From Branchiostoma floridae (taxonomy: Eukaryota; Chordata; Leptocardii; Amphioxiformes; Branchiostomatidae), in the NCBI RefSeq assembly GCF_000003815.2, contig NC_049983.1, positions 12,783,526-12,847,525 of the forward strand: DNA of 64,000 nt, given 5' to 3'. Positions 25,321 through 39,100 of this stretch are shown piece after piece. Each line of letters opens with the position of its first letter. Position 1 is the first letter of the stretch. The notes below the pieces were generated by a model. It was not told where the DNA came from and made no database searches. It was given only the letters and a program-made list of their open reading frames with translations. A program made the translations under genes and the position numbers.

Positions 25321-27071
25321 TAAATCATCCGCAAAGGATGGTGGGTAAATGTTATTGCTACAACAGTTGGTGACATTTATCACAAATCGTTATATTTATC
25401 CCTCACCCTTAGCAGGGGGTATGGTACTGAAGGTATCTACGTTTGTAGATTCTAAAATATGGATGGCAATTTTTAAACGCTTTCTCTTGTCATTTTGTCT
25501 GCCAATTTTTGCATCTCATTCTCTTTTTCTCATGACGTTTTTTTTGTGTGCAAATTTTGGTGATATGTCCTAAATTACGATGCGTCAAAGGGAGAGAAAG
25601 GAAGAAATCTACAAAAGAAAGGAAATAAAGCAAACAAAAAGGACGTAAATTTGCGCTGTAGAAACCCAACCGTTCTGTTACCTGCATTTGTAATCTGTTT
25701 AGCTGGTCCGGACCCAATCGCCCCTGGAACCACCTGACCGTTGTATAGAAAGCACATTTATAACACTACAACTTAGGGGATAGCGTGGAAACGAGTCTTG
25801 TTCAGACACATTTTCCCATTAGAATTCGGAGAGAATCTAGGAAAATGCTTAAACCAAGATGGTTCTCATTCTAACTCCTCAACAAACTGGCCAATTGAGT
25901 TCAAACACGTAGTTTCCAGCTATCAAATCAAATGCTTTAATATTCAGCCGTCGGACAAGGCGCCCATGGAAACTATGGCAATCTTAACGTTATAAACATT
26001 GGATAAGTCATACGTTTTAGGAAAAAAATCACCAGTTCTAGGTTAAATTCTGAAATAATTTTTCACGTTTTGCTGTCGCCTTTGATAGTACCTGGTACCT
26101 AGTGAAGTTACGGTCGGTTATTCACACGACTACAAAGTTAAGGTTTAAAATCACAATGACACTGCGGAGTTCCTGCCTACGTGCTGTTCTACATGCACAT
26201 GTAACGTTACTTCTTCGCCGTCCAGCTGTGCGTGCGTCAGTTGCCTGTAACATTATAAACTTTGCTTCTTTGGTTTCACTTGTGGGCGTACTTCCTCTCA
26301 AGTCAAACTGGAGTGAGGCCGGATTTTGTTTTGTAAACAATGACAACAATAGAAACAAAAGATTAGAGACTTAAGTGCGTGAACAGTGTAGAATAGCCTT
26401 ACAGAGGTCAAATGTTCGTCTAAAGTTCTGAACCATGGTGCAGAAAATTGCGAGCTACGTATGCAGCAGGTGCACGTCGGACCACCAATTGCAGTTCTGT
26501 ACAATCCGCCAGGAGGGGCACCTCTGTAAACCCTCATTTAAGAGGGACGCAAAATGACTTTAAAAAGTCTAACGTTATCAATACTCGTAAGAAAAAACAT
26601 GGGGAGTTACGAAAATGATAAATCCTTTTTTTAATTTCTTCTGTGTTCTTTATCACTGTTAAGGTTCGTTTGTCTTCTTTGATTTACAAATAAGTTATAA
26701 GTTTCATAGCCTGATTAAATCTCGCTTATAGCAGAGACAGTTACAGCCCAGAGTTTGTGTTACATAGATTATAGGTTTCATTTTGTGAAACAAAAGACTT
26801 CTTAGAAATGACAAGGTGACAAATATTCTACCTTTGCTTACAATCTCATCTTCTATATTGCTAAATTGCTTCCCTTCTGGATAGATCCACATAGTATATT
26901 TTCTTTCATAAATAGAAGGATTTTTCATACAAATTGCACTTGTTCAATATAATCAAGTTTCAGAGAATAAGCATAGGGTAATGTAACATTAAGTACTAAT
27001 CCAGCAAATAAGAGGAGAGAAATCTTTTCTGCAAGTGGTACTCTCAGCATATAGCTGCTGACATCTCAATC
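25321..27071. other. Intergenic, no gene seen
   Basis: AT-rich sequence with only short ORFs lacking protein character. It contains the second copy of the dispersed repeat at 26690-26765. It separates the candidate promoter near 25.3 kb from the 3' end of the WD40 gene. Confidence 0.5.
26690..26765 (-). repeat. Dispersed repeat, copy B (inverted)
   Basis: Its reverse complement matches 17095-17165, sharing TGTAACACAAACTCTG and the TATAAGCGAGATTTAATCAG block. The copies lie 9.5 kb apart in opposite orientation, so they reflect dispersal and not tandem duplication. Confidence 0.6.
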
Positions 27072-27077
27072 TTTATT
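27072..27077 (-). terminator. Polyadenylation signal of the WD40 gene
   Basis: AATAAA on the minus strand, 29 bases after the TAG stop at 27106. This implies a very short 3' UTR for the WDR87/WDR97-like gene. Confidence 0.6.
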
Positions 27078-27105
27078 GTTGTTCAAATAGCCAAGACTGG
27101 CTGCA

Positions 27106-30100
27106 CTATGCAAGGATAGGCAAAGAAATCCCTTTGCACATCTCTGCCCTGGATGGTGGAGGAGCAGCACTGGTGGGAGGGTCTTCCTCAGATTCTGGTC
27201 TTCCTGCAAGTTCTGGTGAAGAGTAGTACCCTTTACACACTTTACATCTGTGCCCCTGCTTGTGGACCACACATCTCTCTTTACCTGTTGGTTTGACACT
27301 TAGGTCCACCTCCGACAAATCGAGCTTCCTGAGTGTGCTGTGCAGCTTCCTTGCAGGCGGGAGAGGGGTAGACCAACCGTAAGGGGTAGTACTAGAGGGG
27401 TAAGATCTGCTGAAGGTCTTTTTCAAACTCTTCTCTCTAAGTAATCCACTTTCCTGGATGGCCTGAACTCGTGTTAGCATCTCAAGAGATGGCAATGGCA
27501 CACGGAATGGCTTTTTACGTTGTCTTTGGCTGTATGTGCCATCTTTGGTCGGTATAAAAGTTGAGTTGTGTGGATACAGGACGGGTTTCTCTGGACCTTG
27601 TGGTGCCATTGTGGTCCAAAGCATGTTTAGTGTCCCAAAGTTTGAACAGCCATAACTCTCTGTGTCTGTATGTGAACTCAGCTTATGTGGAAGACTGGTG
27701 ATCCTATGTTGATCCCTTCCCTCCAGCTTCTTCCTCGCCTCTGGTGCAAAATGAGTTGCTACACTGAGGAGAAGTCGCTGCCCCAAGTCACCCTTTGTCA
27801 ATTGTTTCATGTCCTTCATATAGACGATTGGTGGGAGAGCACTCTGCTTTGCTGGTTGTCCGCTCAACTTCTTGGCACGTTCTTCATACAGGCGTTTGCG
27901 TCTCTGTGCTGATGGTCTGTTGAAGAGCTGTCGCCATTTTTCAGTCTCCTCTTCTTCTCCCTCTTCTTCATATGGAGGAAACGATTTGTCGCTGTCACTC
28001 CTAAGTTCAAATGGTATGCCAGATTTGATAGGTGGAAAGTAATGTGTCTGCATTGGCTTCCGAACCCTGAAACCTGCAAAAGACAAAACACAAGAATAGT
28101 ATCTGTCTCACAGTGGAGATGTATTGAATTCATAATCCCTTGAAGCATTTGCATCAAAACCTTTGCCTAAATCTATTAAAGCCAAATACAATGTACATAC
28201 CATCTATGTAACTGGATGTATCAGACATCTGGCCCAATCCAGAGTCATCATAGCTGGATTCAGTTGCAGCATAGTCATCTGTGAAATTCCTTCTAAGTCG
28301 GAGTTCCAGTTCCTCCAGTGTTGGGGCTGTTGATGCAACATCGTCAGTTGGGGCTGTTGACATTGCATCATCAGTACCCAATGCCGTATCATCATCTTGG
28401 CATGCAGATTTGTCGTCAATAGCCTCTTTTACAAGCAACTTGTGGGTTGTGGAGGTTGTATCTGCATCTGACAAGTCCTTGTGTCCTTCTTTGGTTTCCA
28501 AGCTTGTGACTTTAGCTACATGACTGGTACTGTCTGTTGCACTCTCACTTCTGCTACTGCATGGAACTTCAGGCACATATCTGGTTTGGTCTTGTGTTGT
28601 CACTGTCCCCTTTGCCAACCTAACTGGGCTACTACTTTCTTCAAGATCCTTGGCTATCAGCATTTTTCTGATGGCCTGATTATGGTGCAACATTGTCCAC
28701 TTCTTACCACTAGCCAGATCTCCCTTAACACGTGATTGACGTTTGGCAGTGATCTTTGGTGGAGGACGTTTTGGACGTGATTTGGCATGCCTTTTGAAGG
28801 ACATAGTAGTTTTATGACTACCCTTTGAACTAGGAGGACCCCTTCCTTTCAGTTTCCCTGCAAGCCGAGGTGCCCCTCTTGTCCCCTGTTTTTCTTTCTT
28901 CTGGTCAAGCTGGTCTTCTTTATCTATGAAGTCCAAGAAATCTGTCTCAAGTGGTGGGAATGCATGTCTCTGGTCAATCCTTTCATTCCACATGGCTATT
29001 CTTGCATTCATCTCATCAGACAAGCTACCCTGCAGGGTGTGACCTTGACCTTTCTTTCCAATCCTTTCCTCCAACTCTTTCAGATTCTGCCTGTCCATGT
29101 TCTTGAATGGCCCCTTGAGCACACCAATCCTCTGCAGTACTTGAGCGAGGTCTTGTTTGGTTTTGACTCCAGCAACTGTTGCTATGGCATCGATAGCCTC
29201 CTTTTGCACACCCTTGTCATAGTCTGTAAGAGCAGATATAAGAGCCATAAGGACAACCTTTCTGTCAAGCCCCAATTCACCAAGTGCTCTCACTGAATTC
29301 CTTCTAACGATAGCATTCCTCTTGCCAAGTTGGCCAAGCAGAATCTTGACAACAGTGTCCAGCAATTCTGCACTAAGTCCAAGTTCTTTGTATATATCTG
29401 TGATTGCTTGGCAGACTTTCTTGTGCCTATCTATATCACTTGTGTCCTGCAACAAAACCAGAAGAACAGCCATGACATTTTCCACAGTCAGCTCTTGGTC
29501 AGTTAGCTTGTCACGAGGAAACCAACTGTAGTTGACGATATTTTGAAGTAAGGTAGGGCCTTCCCACTCTTTCTTCTCCTTTGCTTTCTTTGCCTTTTTG
29601 CCACTGGGTGATTCATCTCCAGGAAGAGGCTCAAAAGTAACTTTCCTGAACGTGTAGTCTAATTTGGGACTTGGCTTCTGCTCTTGAGACTTCTTTTTCT
29701 TTTCACCAAACCGGACAGGAGATGGAAGCTTCCACCTCTCATCATCATCTCTGAGGTCTAACTCTGGTGAGCTGCTCCAATCTATCAGGCGCCCCTCCTC
29801 ATCCTCAGCTTCCTCCTCCTCTTCCTCCACAGATGGTAATTCTCCTGAAGGAGCAGCCTTCAGGTTCCACTCTTCCTGAATAGGTCTCTCTGGGGGTGGT
29901 TTGTAACCAATGATAAACCGGATGACAGAGTTGGGGATGTATCCATCAGGAGCTATGATAGGTTTGCGCTTCAAGAGTGGGTCCTCCTCTTCTTCTTCTT
30001 TCCCCTGCTCTGTCTTTCTGTCCTTTTCAGTGAACTGGTCTGATTTACTCTCTACAGGCACTGTTACAGTAGGACTGACTTCTTCTTCAGCAACCACTCC

Positions 30101-33100
30101 TTCATCTTCCTTGTGTACACTTGAAGGGATTGCTCCTATTGGCTCCAATGGAGGACAAAGTCTAAATGGTGATGTTGCCACTTGTGAAGTTTTAGAAGCT
30201 AGTGTTCTTGCACTTTCCCCATGCCTGAGATGGGAGGAAAGCTTGACTGAAAGGAAGGATGAGGTTTTTGTAGACAATTGTGTAGGCATTTCCAGTTCTG
30301 ACACTTGGGCTAGAGGTATAGAAAGGGAGGCTTCCGGCTCTATCTCCCTCCTTGCCTTCAAGTCTAAGGAGAAAAGAGGGATAGAATCCATAGTGAACAA
30401 TAGTTGCAGGGAAGGGTCATATGGCACAGGTTCCTCCAACTGTTCATCCAACACGTTGGTTGCAACAAGTTCCTCCAGGTACGGTTTTGGAAGGTAGTTC
30501 AATAATGGCACATAGCTAACATGACTTTGGTAGCCAATGAGAAGGTCTCCTCTGTCATTTGCAAAGCACACTCCTTGTAGAGTGTTATCCAGGACAAGTT
30601 CTTTGACCAACTTGTTTTCTGTGTTCCAGATTTTGACACAAGCATCCTTCCCAGTAGTTGCAAACAGGCCAAGAGTCCTTGAGCAGCAGAGAGCAGTGAC
30701 CCCTTTCTTATGGTCATCTTCTATGTGGTGTGTGAGTGGGACTGCACAAGCGGATACTGAAACAGAAAGATGAAACATGATTGCACTAGTTGTGATGTGG
30801 CAGTTAGGCTTATGAATTCTACCCAAAAAGGAATCTGCAAATAAATTTGTAGCAAGGATGGAGTAATTTCAAGCCTTTTGAAAGTTGAAATGCAACTAAC
30901 CTGGCATATAAGTTGTCTTCTCTAGGGTCCTTTCTTCCTTTGTGTATGTTCTATACATGGAGAGTACACCATCTATGGTCACCAAGGCCAGGATGTTTCC
31001 CACCATGGAGATTAGCATGGGTGTGACTTTGCACTGCACAGTTGACAGACACACCAGCCTGATGGTGTCCTCCTCCACACATATCCCCCAGATGTGTACG
31101 CATTTGTCTGTCCCACAGGACACCAGGCGGGACACAGAGCCAAGGATACCATTATCTGGCTTCCCATGTGACGAGTATAGGAATATCACCTGGCCTGTNN
31201 NNNNNNNNNNNNNNNNNNNNNNNNNNNNNNNNNNNNNNNNNNNNNNNNNNNNNNNNNNNNNNNNNNNNNNNNNNNNNNNNNNNNNNNNNNNNNNNNNNCT
31301 TTACATTTTCAATAATTGGGAACTGATGAAAACTAACCTTTAGTTAGTCATATATCCTTACACTAAGCTTCAATGTAAACGGATAGCTGCAACCTTACTT
31401 TCAGCACCATGGACTGCGTTCAGCACCACGGAAAGTACTGAGAGCATACTACAGAAGTAGCTAAAAGATGTTGTTACATCACTGTCTAAGTACTGTCCAT
31501 GGTGCTGAATGTAGTCCATGGTGCTGAAAGTAGGGTTGCAGCTATCTGGAGCTTAGTGTGAGGATATTACTACCACAATCATTACAGGAAAAGAATGTAA
31601 ATAGAACAAGCTGAAGGATAAAGGAAGATTCTAGATTTTGGTGGACTTTACAGTTACGTAAAAGACCTGTACCACCAAGCATCTCTAGATGCCTCTATTG
31701 TTAAAGCCCCACAGACAGTACTCACCACTGTGTGCCTGGATGTTACACATCTTGAGTTGGTTAGGGGCCTGTAGCAGGGAAAGTTGTCCATTCTTGTGGC
31801 CTGCAAATACTACTGCCTTCCCTGCTGTAGTTTCTTCCTGACCAAGTGCCAGCTCCAGCTTTATCAGGGCAGCACTCAGGACCTATGACAGATAATGTTG
31901 TAAGGTTACTAGAAAATATGACAATCAAAACTATCACCATGAAAGACATCAACAAACTCTATACATATGGTCCACAATGCTGAAGGAATAGTTGAAAAGG
32001 AAGATGAAGAATGGAGGAGTACAAAAATGAATGTAAACTGAGGCAAAATAATGAGATAATGCAGCCAGTGACAATATGATGCAAGCTAGAGTGTCACTTT
32101 GTAAACATGTTTACCCACCTGTTCATCATCACTCCCTGGGCAGAGCAGCTGTTGAGGCATACAGGGGTTGGTGGAGGTATCATACACAAGAACTGTTGAT
32201 AGGAAAGGACAGTTCATATCAACAAAGATACATACTCAACCATGATGGCATCCATGAAACAAGAACCTGATGAACAAAGCTACATCCTTCAATACCCCTT
32301 GGATTAGCTGTAGAGAAGTTTTCTCATAATAGATATTACCTGCATATAGTGTTATACATTTTGTATATCCATGCTCTAATGCATTAGGTTGCCTACCCTT
32401 TCCATCTTTTAGCACTGCAAAGATTCTGTTGGCACTGGGGTCATACACCAGGTTATCCAGAACTTGGTAGGTGGCCATGGGATAGATGATGTTCAACACC
32501 ACTCCAGAAACGGCTGACAGGATACGGACACTGCCATCCTTAAGAGAAACAGCAAACAACAGTAAGCAATGTGCCATGTTATATTAATGAGGTATCAGTA
32601 TAACCCTTGTGACTACAGATAACAAAAGATAAATAGAATTGAATTGTTTTTAGGGTAGAAAAATCATATATCATAAATGATTTTGTCAATCGTTTTGCAT
32701 TTTTCACAAAAAATTTCCCTGTTATTGAGCTGTCAGAAAAAAATGCATCATGAAATGTTATCATGTTAAACTTAAAGGCCAGTTGTTACCTCTCCTGTCA
32801 CAAGCACCCGTGATGGCAGTCCTGCCCAGTTAATGTGTACGAGCTTGTTGACACTGCAGTACACATGGCTGAAGGTAGAGTGGAACTGGTTCAGATACCA
32901 CACCTAGGGAACAGGAAAAGGAGCAACAAGTTGTGACTACATGTTGCTGTACAAAAAAATACCAGTATAAAACGTAATTATTAGCTTCTCCCATACATTT
33001 ATGGTGAATTTTACAACTGCATTGAATACACATTGCATACGTGACTTACCTTGATCTGATGTTTGGTCCTGTAGAAGATAGTTCCTGATCCTAACATACT

Positions 33101-36100
33101 CATCTCTAAGATGTCACCCCCTATGTCCAGGCGATAGGTCTGAAAACAAAAGAAAGTTGTTGAAATCTGTTTTTCCTTCTACAGTGTCTTTTGACCAATC
33201 ATCTTTTGCAAAAGAACAATTAACATAACTTAAATCAATGAAATTAACTATGATAATACACAATAATGGCATACATTTCCTATTTGATTTTTGAGATGAC
33301 TGTTTGCAGCATAATTTAGCATCCAGAAAATTAGTCTGACCTGGCCATGTCTAGGAGTAACAGATCTGACCTGTTCCAGAGTGTCCAGCCTCCAGACCCT
33401 GATGGACCCATCCCTGGACCCAGAGACCAGTAGAGGGTAGCGGGGGTGCAAGGCCAGCCCAGTGATGTGTCCGTAGTGGCCCATAAACTCATGCACCTGG
33501 CTGAACACAATGGAGTTCCAAACCTGGAAAGGGCAAAGAATCACCTATATTGCTCTATCTCATGGCACATGGTACATGTAGAATTATATGTACATGAAAA
33601 CAACATTTGATAACAACGACATGTATATCAAAAGAATTCTATGTCTCTGATGGTGTGATTTATCTTCATGTCCGATGATGAACTGAACTGAACTGATTTT
33701 TATCTTTTTGATTTACAAATCACAATTTCTGTTGATGTACAACATTTGCTGCATCTCCTTACTACAAAAACTTTCTGTTGCTCTTCACACTGCTTTTTGC
33801 CAAAGTCTCATGTGAAGATACAAAATGCAATAAGTAGATGTACTGTCTGCTGTTTGAAATCAAACTACTTTGTGCATATCCATGGCACAATAGGTATCCC
33901 AGTGCAGTATCACTGCTGCATGTACCTTCATGGTCCCATCTGTAGCCGCTGTGATGAAGTACTCCTTGGGTCTGTAGGCGATACAGCAGCTGAGGTCAGC
34001 CTGGTGCCAGTTGGGCAGGAAGCGCTCCTGCATGCGGCTGCTGTAGTTGATGAAGAAAACCCCATCATCGCACATCGCTATCAGCTGTCGTGTCCTTCTG
34101 TCCACCTGTAGGTTCAGAACCCACTGCAAAATGGAAGTAGAAAATGATTTTAGTTCAAAGTACCAGCAATGCAACTAATGCCACATTTTCTCTCTCTAAA
34201 AAGATGATACATAAAAGTTCACTTGAACAACCATCTATCATTAAAACCTTAGTAAACTGTGAATTTTACCTGATCTCTTGTTAGCTCTGTGATAAAGGGC
34301 TTTGATGGAACCAGTTTTGCCCTGATGTCAAACATGCCCAGCCTGAAGGTGAGCAATGATCCAACCGTCCCCAACACCAGTTCATCAGTGTCATCAAGGA
34401 AGGCCATCGACAAGACTGTAGTTGGCATGGGGCTCATGGACAACTGTGGGAATATAGTATCAGAAATGAGAAGAAAAATTACATCTTAATCATATCTGAT
34501 AGTTTTAACAAAGATATTTCAGCACCCCTTTAGCTGATTAAATATTGAACAAGTTAATTTCCTTCAATGATTCCAGGTTCCTCCATTGATATTCTTTTTT
34601 CTGATATTCTGATTTTCAACTTACTAACTTTGCCTTTGGAAGGTGACATAATATTAAGGTTGTTGAGCTTGATCTTATACCTCTATTTTGTACTTTGTGT
34701 AATAGTTGTTGCCATACATTGTATCATGTACAATTGTCGTGCAATAAAGTTCTTCTTCATGATAACATCACACGTCTATATTTCTGACCAAAATTGATGG
34801 CTATCGATATCAAAATTCAGCTGTGTATCTAAATATTATGCATCAATGGCTTTCAATAGAAAACTCGTAACCTGTTTGAAGCCATGCAGCATGTCAGTGA
34901 AGATGTTGATGGTCATGTCGCTTGAGCAGTAGCCCACCAGTGCATGGACCTTAGGGATACACTTCATCAGGGTCATGGCTGGGGTCACTGGGTATCTGCA
35001 GTCAAACATGGTCAAGACACAATGAAAGTAAGAAGTAAAATTTAAAAAAATCAATGTCCTTGATTTTTCAGTTCTCTGTATCATTCCTCCTTTATTCTTT
35101 TTAACCTGTCAACCCATCCTACTTAGTATATTACCTCATATTACCTACAGTTGGCATGTTTTCACTGAGCCAAATTTAAAAGCCAGTAAAATGGCAAATG
35201 TAATGTACAATGTATAAAAACACACTGCATGTAAATTGTTCTTAAAAAGTGCATTCACCTGTAACGATTGCACATGAATCCAACTTTGGACTTGAACTAA
35301 TGGCTAAGTATACGCAACACACAATACACATACTTCTTTAGTTCAGCACCATTGGTGTCTGCGTCAATGTTCCACAAGTACAGCTGGTTTGTGACACCAA
35401 CGCCCTGATTGGTCACAAAGATGTCGCCTGTCAGGATGCGCTGGGAGGCCATACATCGTACAGGGTTGGGGTGGGACAGGTTGTGCTCCAGCTGAAGGGA
35501 CAAAAGAGCATCTTTCAAAACCTACATGTGCAATGATTTACCAACACTAGTTCACCTTAAATATCTGCAGGGTGACCTTAATTCATTGTTTTAAAATCAG
35601 TATTTAGGGATGACAAGTCGACGGATGGTCGTTTCACATTGCAATGCTTTCAAAATATTGCAGTTTGAAAACACTGTCCGTCAACTTGATATCCTTAAAG
35701 TTGATATCCTTTAATAAAGTCCTATGGCTATACAACAAAAAAAAAAGATAAATGTTAACTACCAATAAATCGGAATTTAAGTTTTTTCCTTATGTATTGC
35801 ATTACATGTTGACACAAGACTTCAAGAGCCACAGACAGTTAGTCCATGGTATTGTGAGATATTAATCAACATGGTTGTATAATTTAATGTGACTTTAAGA
35901 CAGTGTGAGCTGTGCATACAATGTTATGAAAGGATTGAAGTGTGAATCACTGTGCAAACTCCAACATTATACAGCAGACACTTTTCTTTCCCAGGCGCAA
36001 GAGAAACACATCAGACAAGTAGCAACCCGCATTTCAATGTCACCAGGTTACAGTCAAAAGCGTAATACTAATCCCTTTTCACTCCTTTGAACAGCATATC

Positions 36101-39100
36101 ATGCTCCAAATGTTATGTGTTGTAAGCCTACTATGTCTGAATACGGATCAATGTCACGATGGGGTATCAACATTTTCAGGGTTGAATGTTTCAAATAATA
36201 CAATAGACCTTTGGCCTTTGTTACTCCATCTGATCCCTGGGTGCCATACTGTTCCAGTCAAAGTCACAAAGAAGAATTGCTTATCATGCCATGGTCCAAT
36301 AGGAGCAACTGGCTGTCTGTGTCACAGTAGATTGATCCAGACACTGGGTGGATTAAACTTGAGAGTATGAGAAAAACGAAAGATGATAATTGAATCCCTT
36401 AAGTATGTTATGCCATACAATGAGGAAATACCATTGTCATGCAGTTGATAGCAACATTTCTGATCCGTGATAAACTTCTTCTGACATAAAGTTTCAACAC
36501 AACTTTTAAGAAAATATATCTTGCTTGGTTTAAAGGGGAAGGTAGCCTGGACCTTGGTTAAATGTTTGTTTGACCACAAATTTAGGTTCACTTGAGTAGC
36601 TGAAGGAAACACAATACATGTAAAGAGCTAAAAATATAGTTTCAAAGCAAAACAAGACAAAAGGAGACAAAGCCATAGAAAATTGAGAAGCCAGACAGTG
36701 GGACAGACTCTTCCAATGCCTCAGCTATCATCAACACATAATTGCTTACACAAAAACATAAGCTATGTCAGCTTCATATTTACAGTCAACATACTAGAAA
36801 GTTGACATTGTGGCTGAATTTTGTCTCTAAACCTCAGCCTTCTGTTACATAAAATCACATATGGCAAATGACATTTAAAGCAAAGTTTGATTTCTACATT
36901 AGGTACTTTTCATTGCAGCAGGCAATGTGGGTCTAAAACTCTGACTCATGATTCCTCTTACTAAAAGGTACCGGCCTTTTGCGGAACAATAAAACCTTTA
37001 CTTATAGTGATTGCTTATGTTTACATAAAACACCTGCAAGTCCAGCTGATGATTTGGTTTTACAAATTTTTGAACTCAAACTATATGCTCTTTCATTCCC
37101 TAGAGCAAACTAATATTTCTGCACTGCAAAGACCCTGCTTTTATCAAAGGCCTAATATCAATGATCAACCAAATCAATTTTCCTTTAACGACCACCTTCC
37201 TTTGTGCGCCCTTCACAAATGGTTTACTCAAGCCTCATAAGTGTTGAAAATATGGACTGCCCACTTTGGAAACCTGATATGTAATCACATATCAGTCAAG
37301 TCATTGGCGGCCGTTAAATGTCAAGTACCGCAAGGGCAGGAAAGAGCAAACAGTTTCCTTAGAGATTTTCTCTCCCTTATGGTAATGTTTGTTGCTGGCA
37401 AAGAAAACTACTGGCAGATCCTGAATAAGCTGTGGTCATGGCATCTACGAAATTGCTATATCATGTCATCTCAAAAGCTAAAGAGCTTGCAAATGATCAC
37501 ACAATCCAGACTGCTGAGTTGTCAACTTGTTCTTTCTTCACTTTTGGTAACTTCTACAATTTTACTGCAATCATAATCATTCGGGTAGAATGGCAGCAGG
37601 AATGATCTTTGCCATTCTTATGGCTGAGTTTTGCTAAAGAAAATCTTTAGAGAATCTGAAAAGGTTTCACATCTCTATTTAGTCTAGTGAGGGAACTTGG
37701 ATTCTTTGATTGTTCCATTAGCTTTCCCTGTTGGTAGTGGAAACCATGTAAACAGAGTCGTTATTTGTCAAGCTATAAGAGCAATGACTTTAAAACCCTT
37801 TATCAAACATTATTTATCATACAAAATACAAAGAAAATTTTCAGTTAAATTTTCTGAACAGTTACTCTTTATTTGTCAATTGTACTGTTGTTTTTTCAAG
37901 TCATTTTTCCATACTTACTTAAGCCTTACATTAAGTACCCTAATCTTTGGCACTGTTACCTGAAAAGACATGGCATACCAAGCTAACATTCGTGAAATGG
38001 ATTTGGCATGTGTATAAACTTGCTGTGTGGAATGTTGAAAATTCTAGTGGAAAAGTCTGTTTCTATGGTTGATTTTCATTGTATTTTTTATTTATGATAA
38101 TGCTAGTGTTGGAGAAATATTGTATATGTCCTTATAACCGACCAATAGCAGGATACTCGTGACATATGTTTGGCTATTCTCCAGATAGTGCTTAGAAATG
38201 AGGAAACAAAAAGACCTCATTGTTTACAAATGTGCTAAGCTAATGTCTATGGCTGAATATCTTACACAGGCCAACTGGATGTGTTAGTAGAATTTTTCCA
38301 CAAAAGAAATTTAAAAGAGCAATAAAAAGATCACTGGATTCGTGCCATGTTTGGACCTGGACTTTTGTCAACCAACCAAAGTTCATGTAGCCCATGATTT
38401 ACAATACAGGAATGTGCTGAACATTTATAGATCTGTTGCTATGTACAAAACAATGTTCCATAACATCATAACTTGTTCCTCCATTATGACACAGGCCCTT
38501 AAACATAGTTTGTTGTTCTTAACAATTTGTGTCCATGGATACAATCTAACAACAGGCATTTACCTACGGAAGTACATGAACATTTGTTGTTAAACTAAAT
38601 TAAAGGCCAATGCTGCACAAATTTTCAGATCAAATGCAGCTGTTGTTTGTTTCATTGTTTCAAGAACTGATGACCCCTGATAAGCACATATATGAGTGGA
38701 CTTTGCAACCATAGGGCCACTTACGTTTGTCATACTGAAGTAGGTTTTTGTGACAAACTTCTTACCCTTTCAACAACAACTCTGTATCAAATTGAACTAA
38801 ACGTATTATTTCAAAAAGATGATTGAAAGAGCTTGGAAGAAATTACGACAAATGAAAAAGGACTGATCAAGGTAGTCATGCTCTATTCAAGTGAAGCACA
38901 AAGCATTTTCTATTTGATTAATAAAACTAAATGCAAGGAAATGAAATGTTGAAGACAACCTTTCTTAGGCTGATATCACTGATGAGTGACGTCTTAACCA
39001 ACCACAAAGACAGCAATGCATTATTGATATCTACCGTACACATAAGCATAGTCTCACTTCCACCACTTATCTGAATAGCAGCTGTTCTTATCAAAATGTC

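Noticed and set aside
31199-31298. Missing coding sequence in the 100-N gap
   Set aside because: The exon at 31194-30901 begins right after an ACAG splice site and its length keeps the phase, so the gap appears to be entirely intronic.
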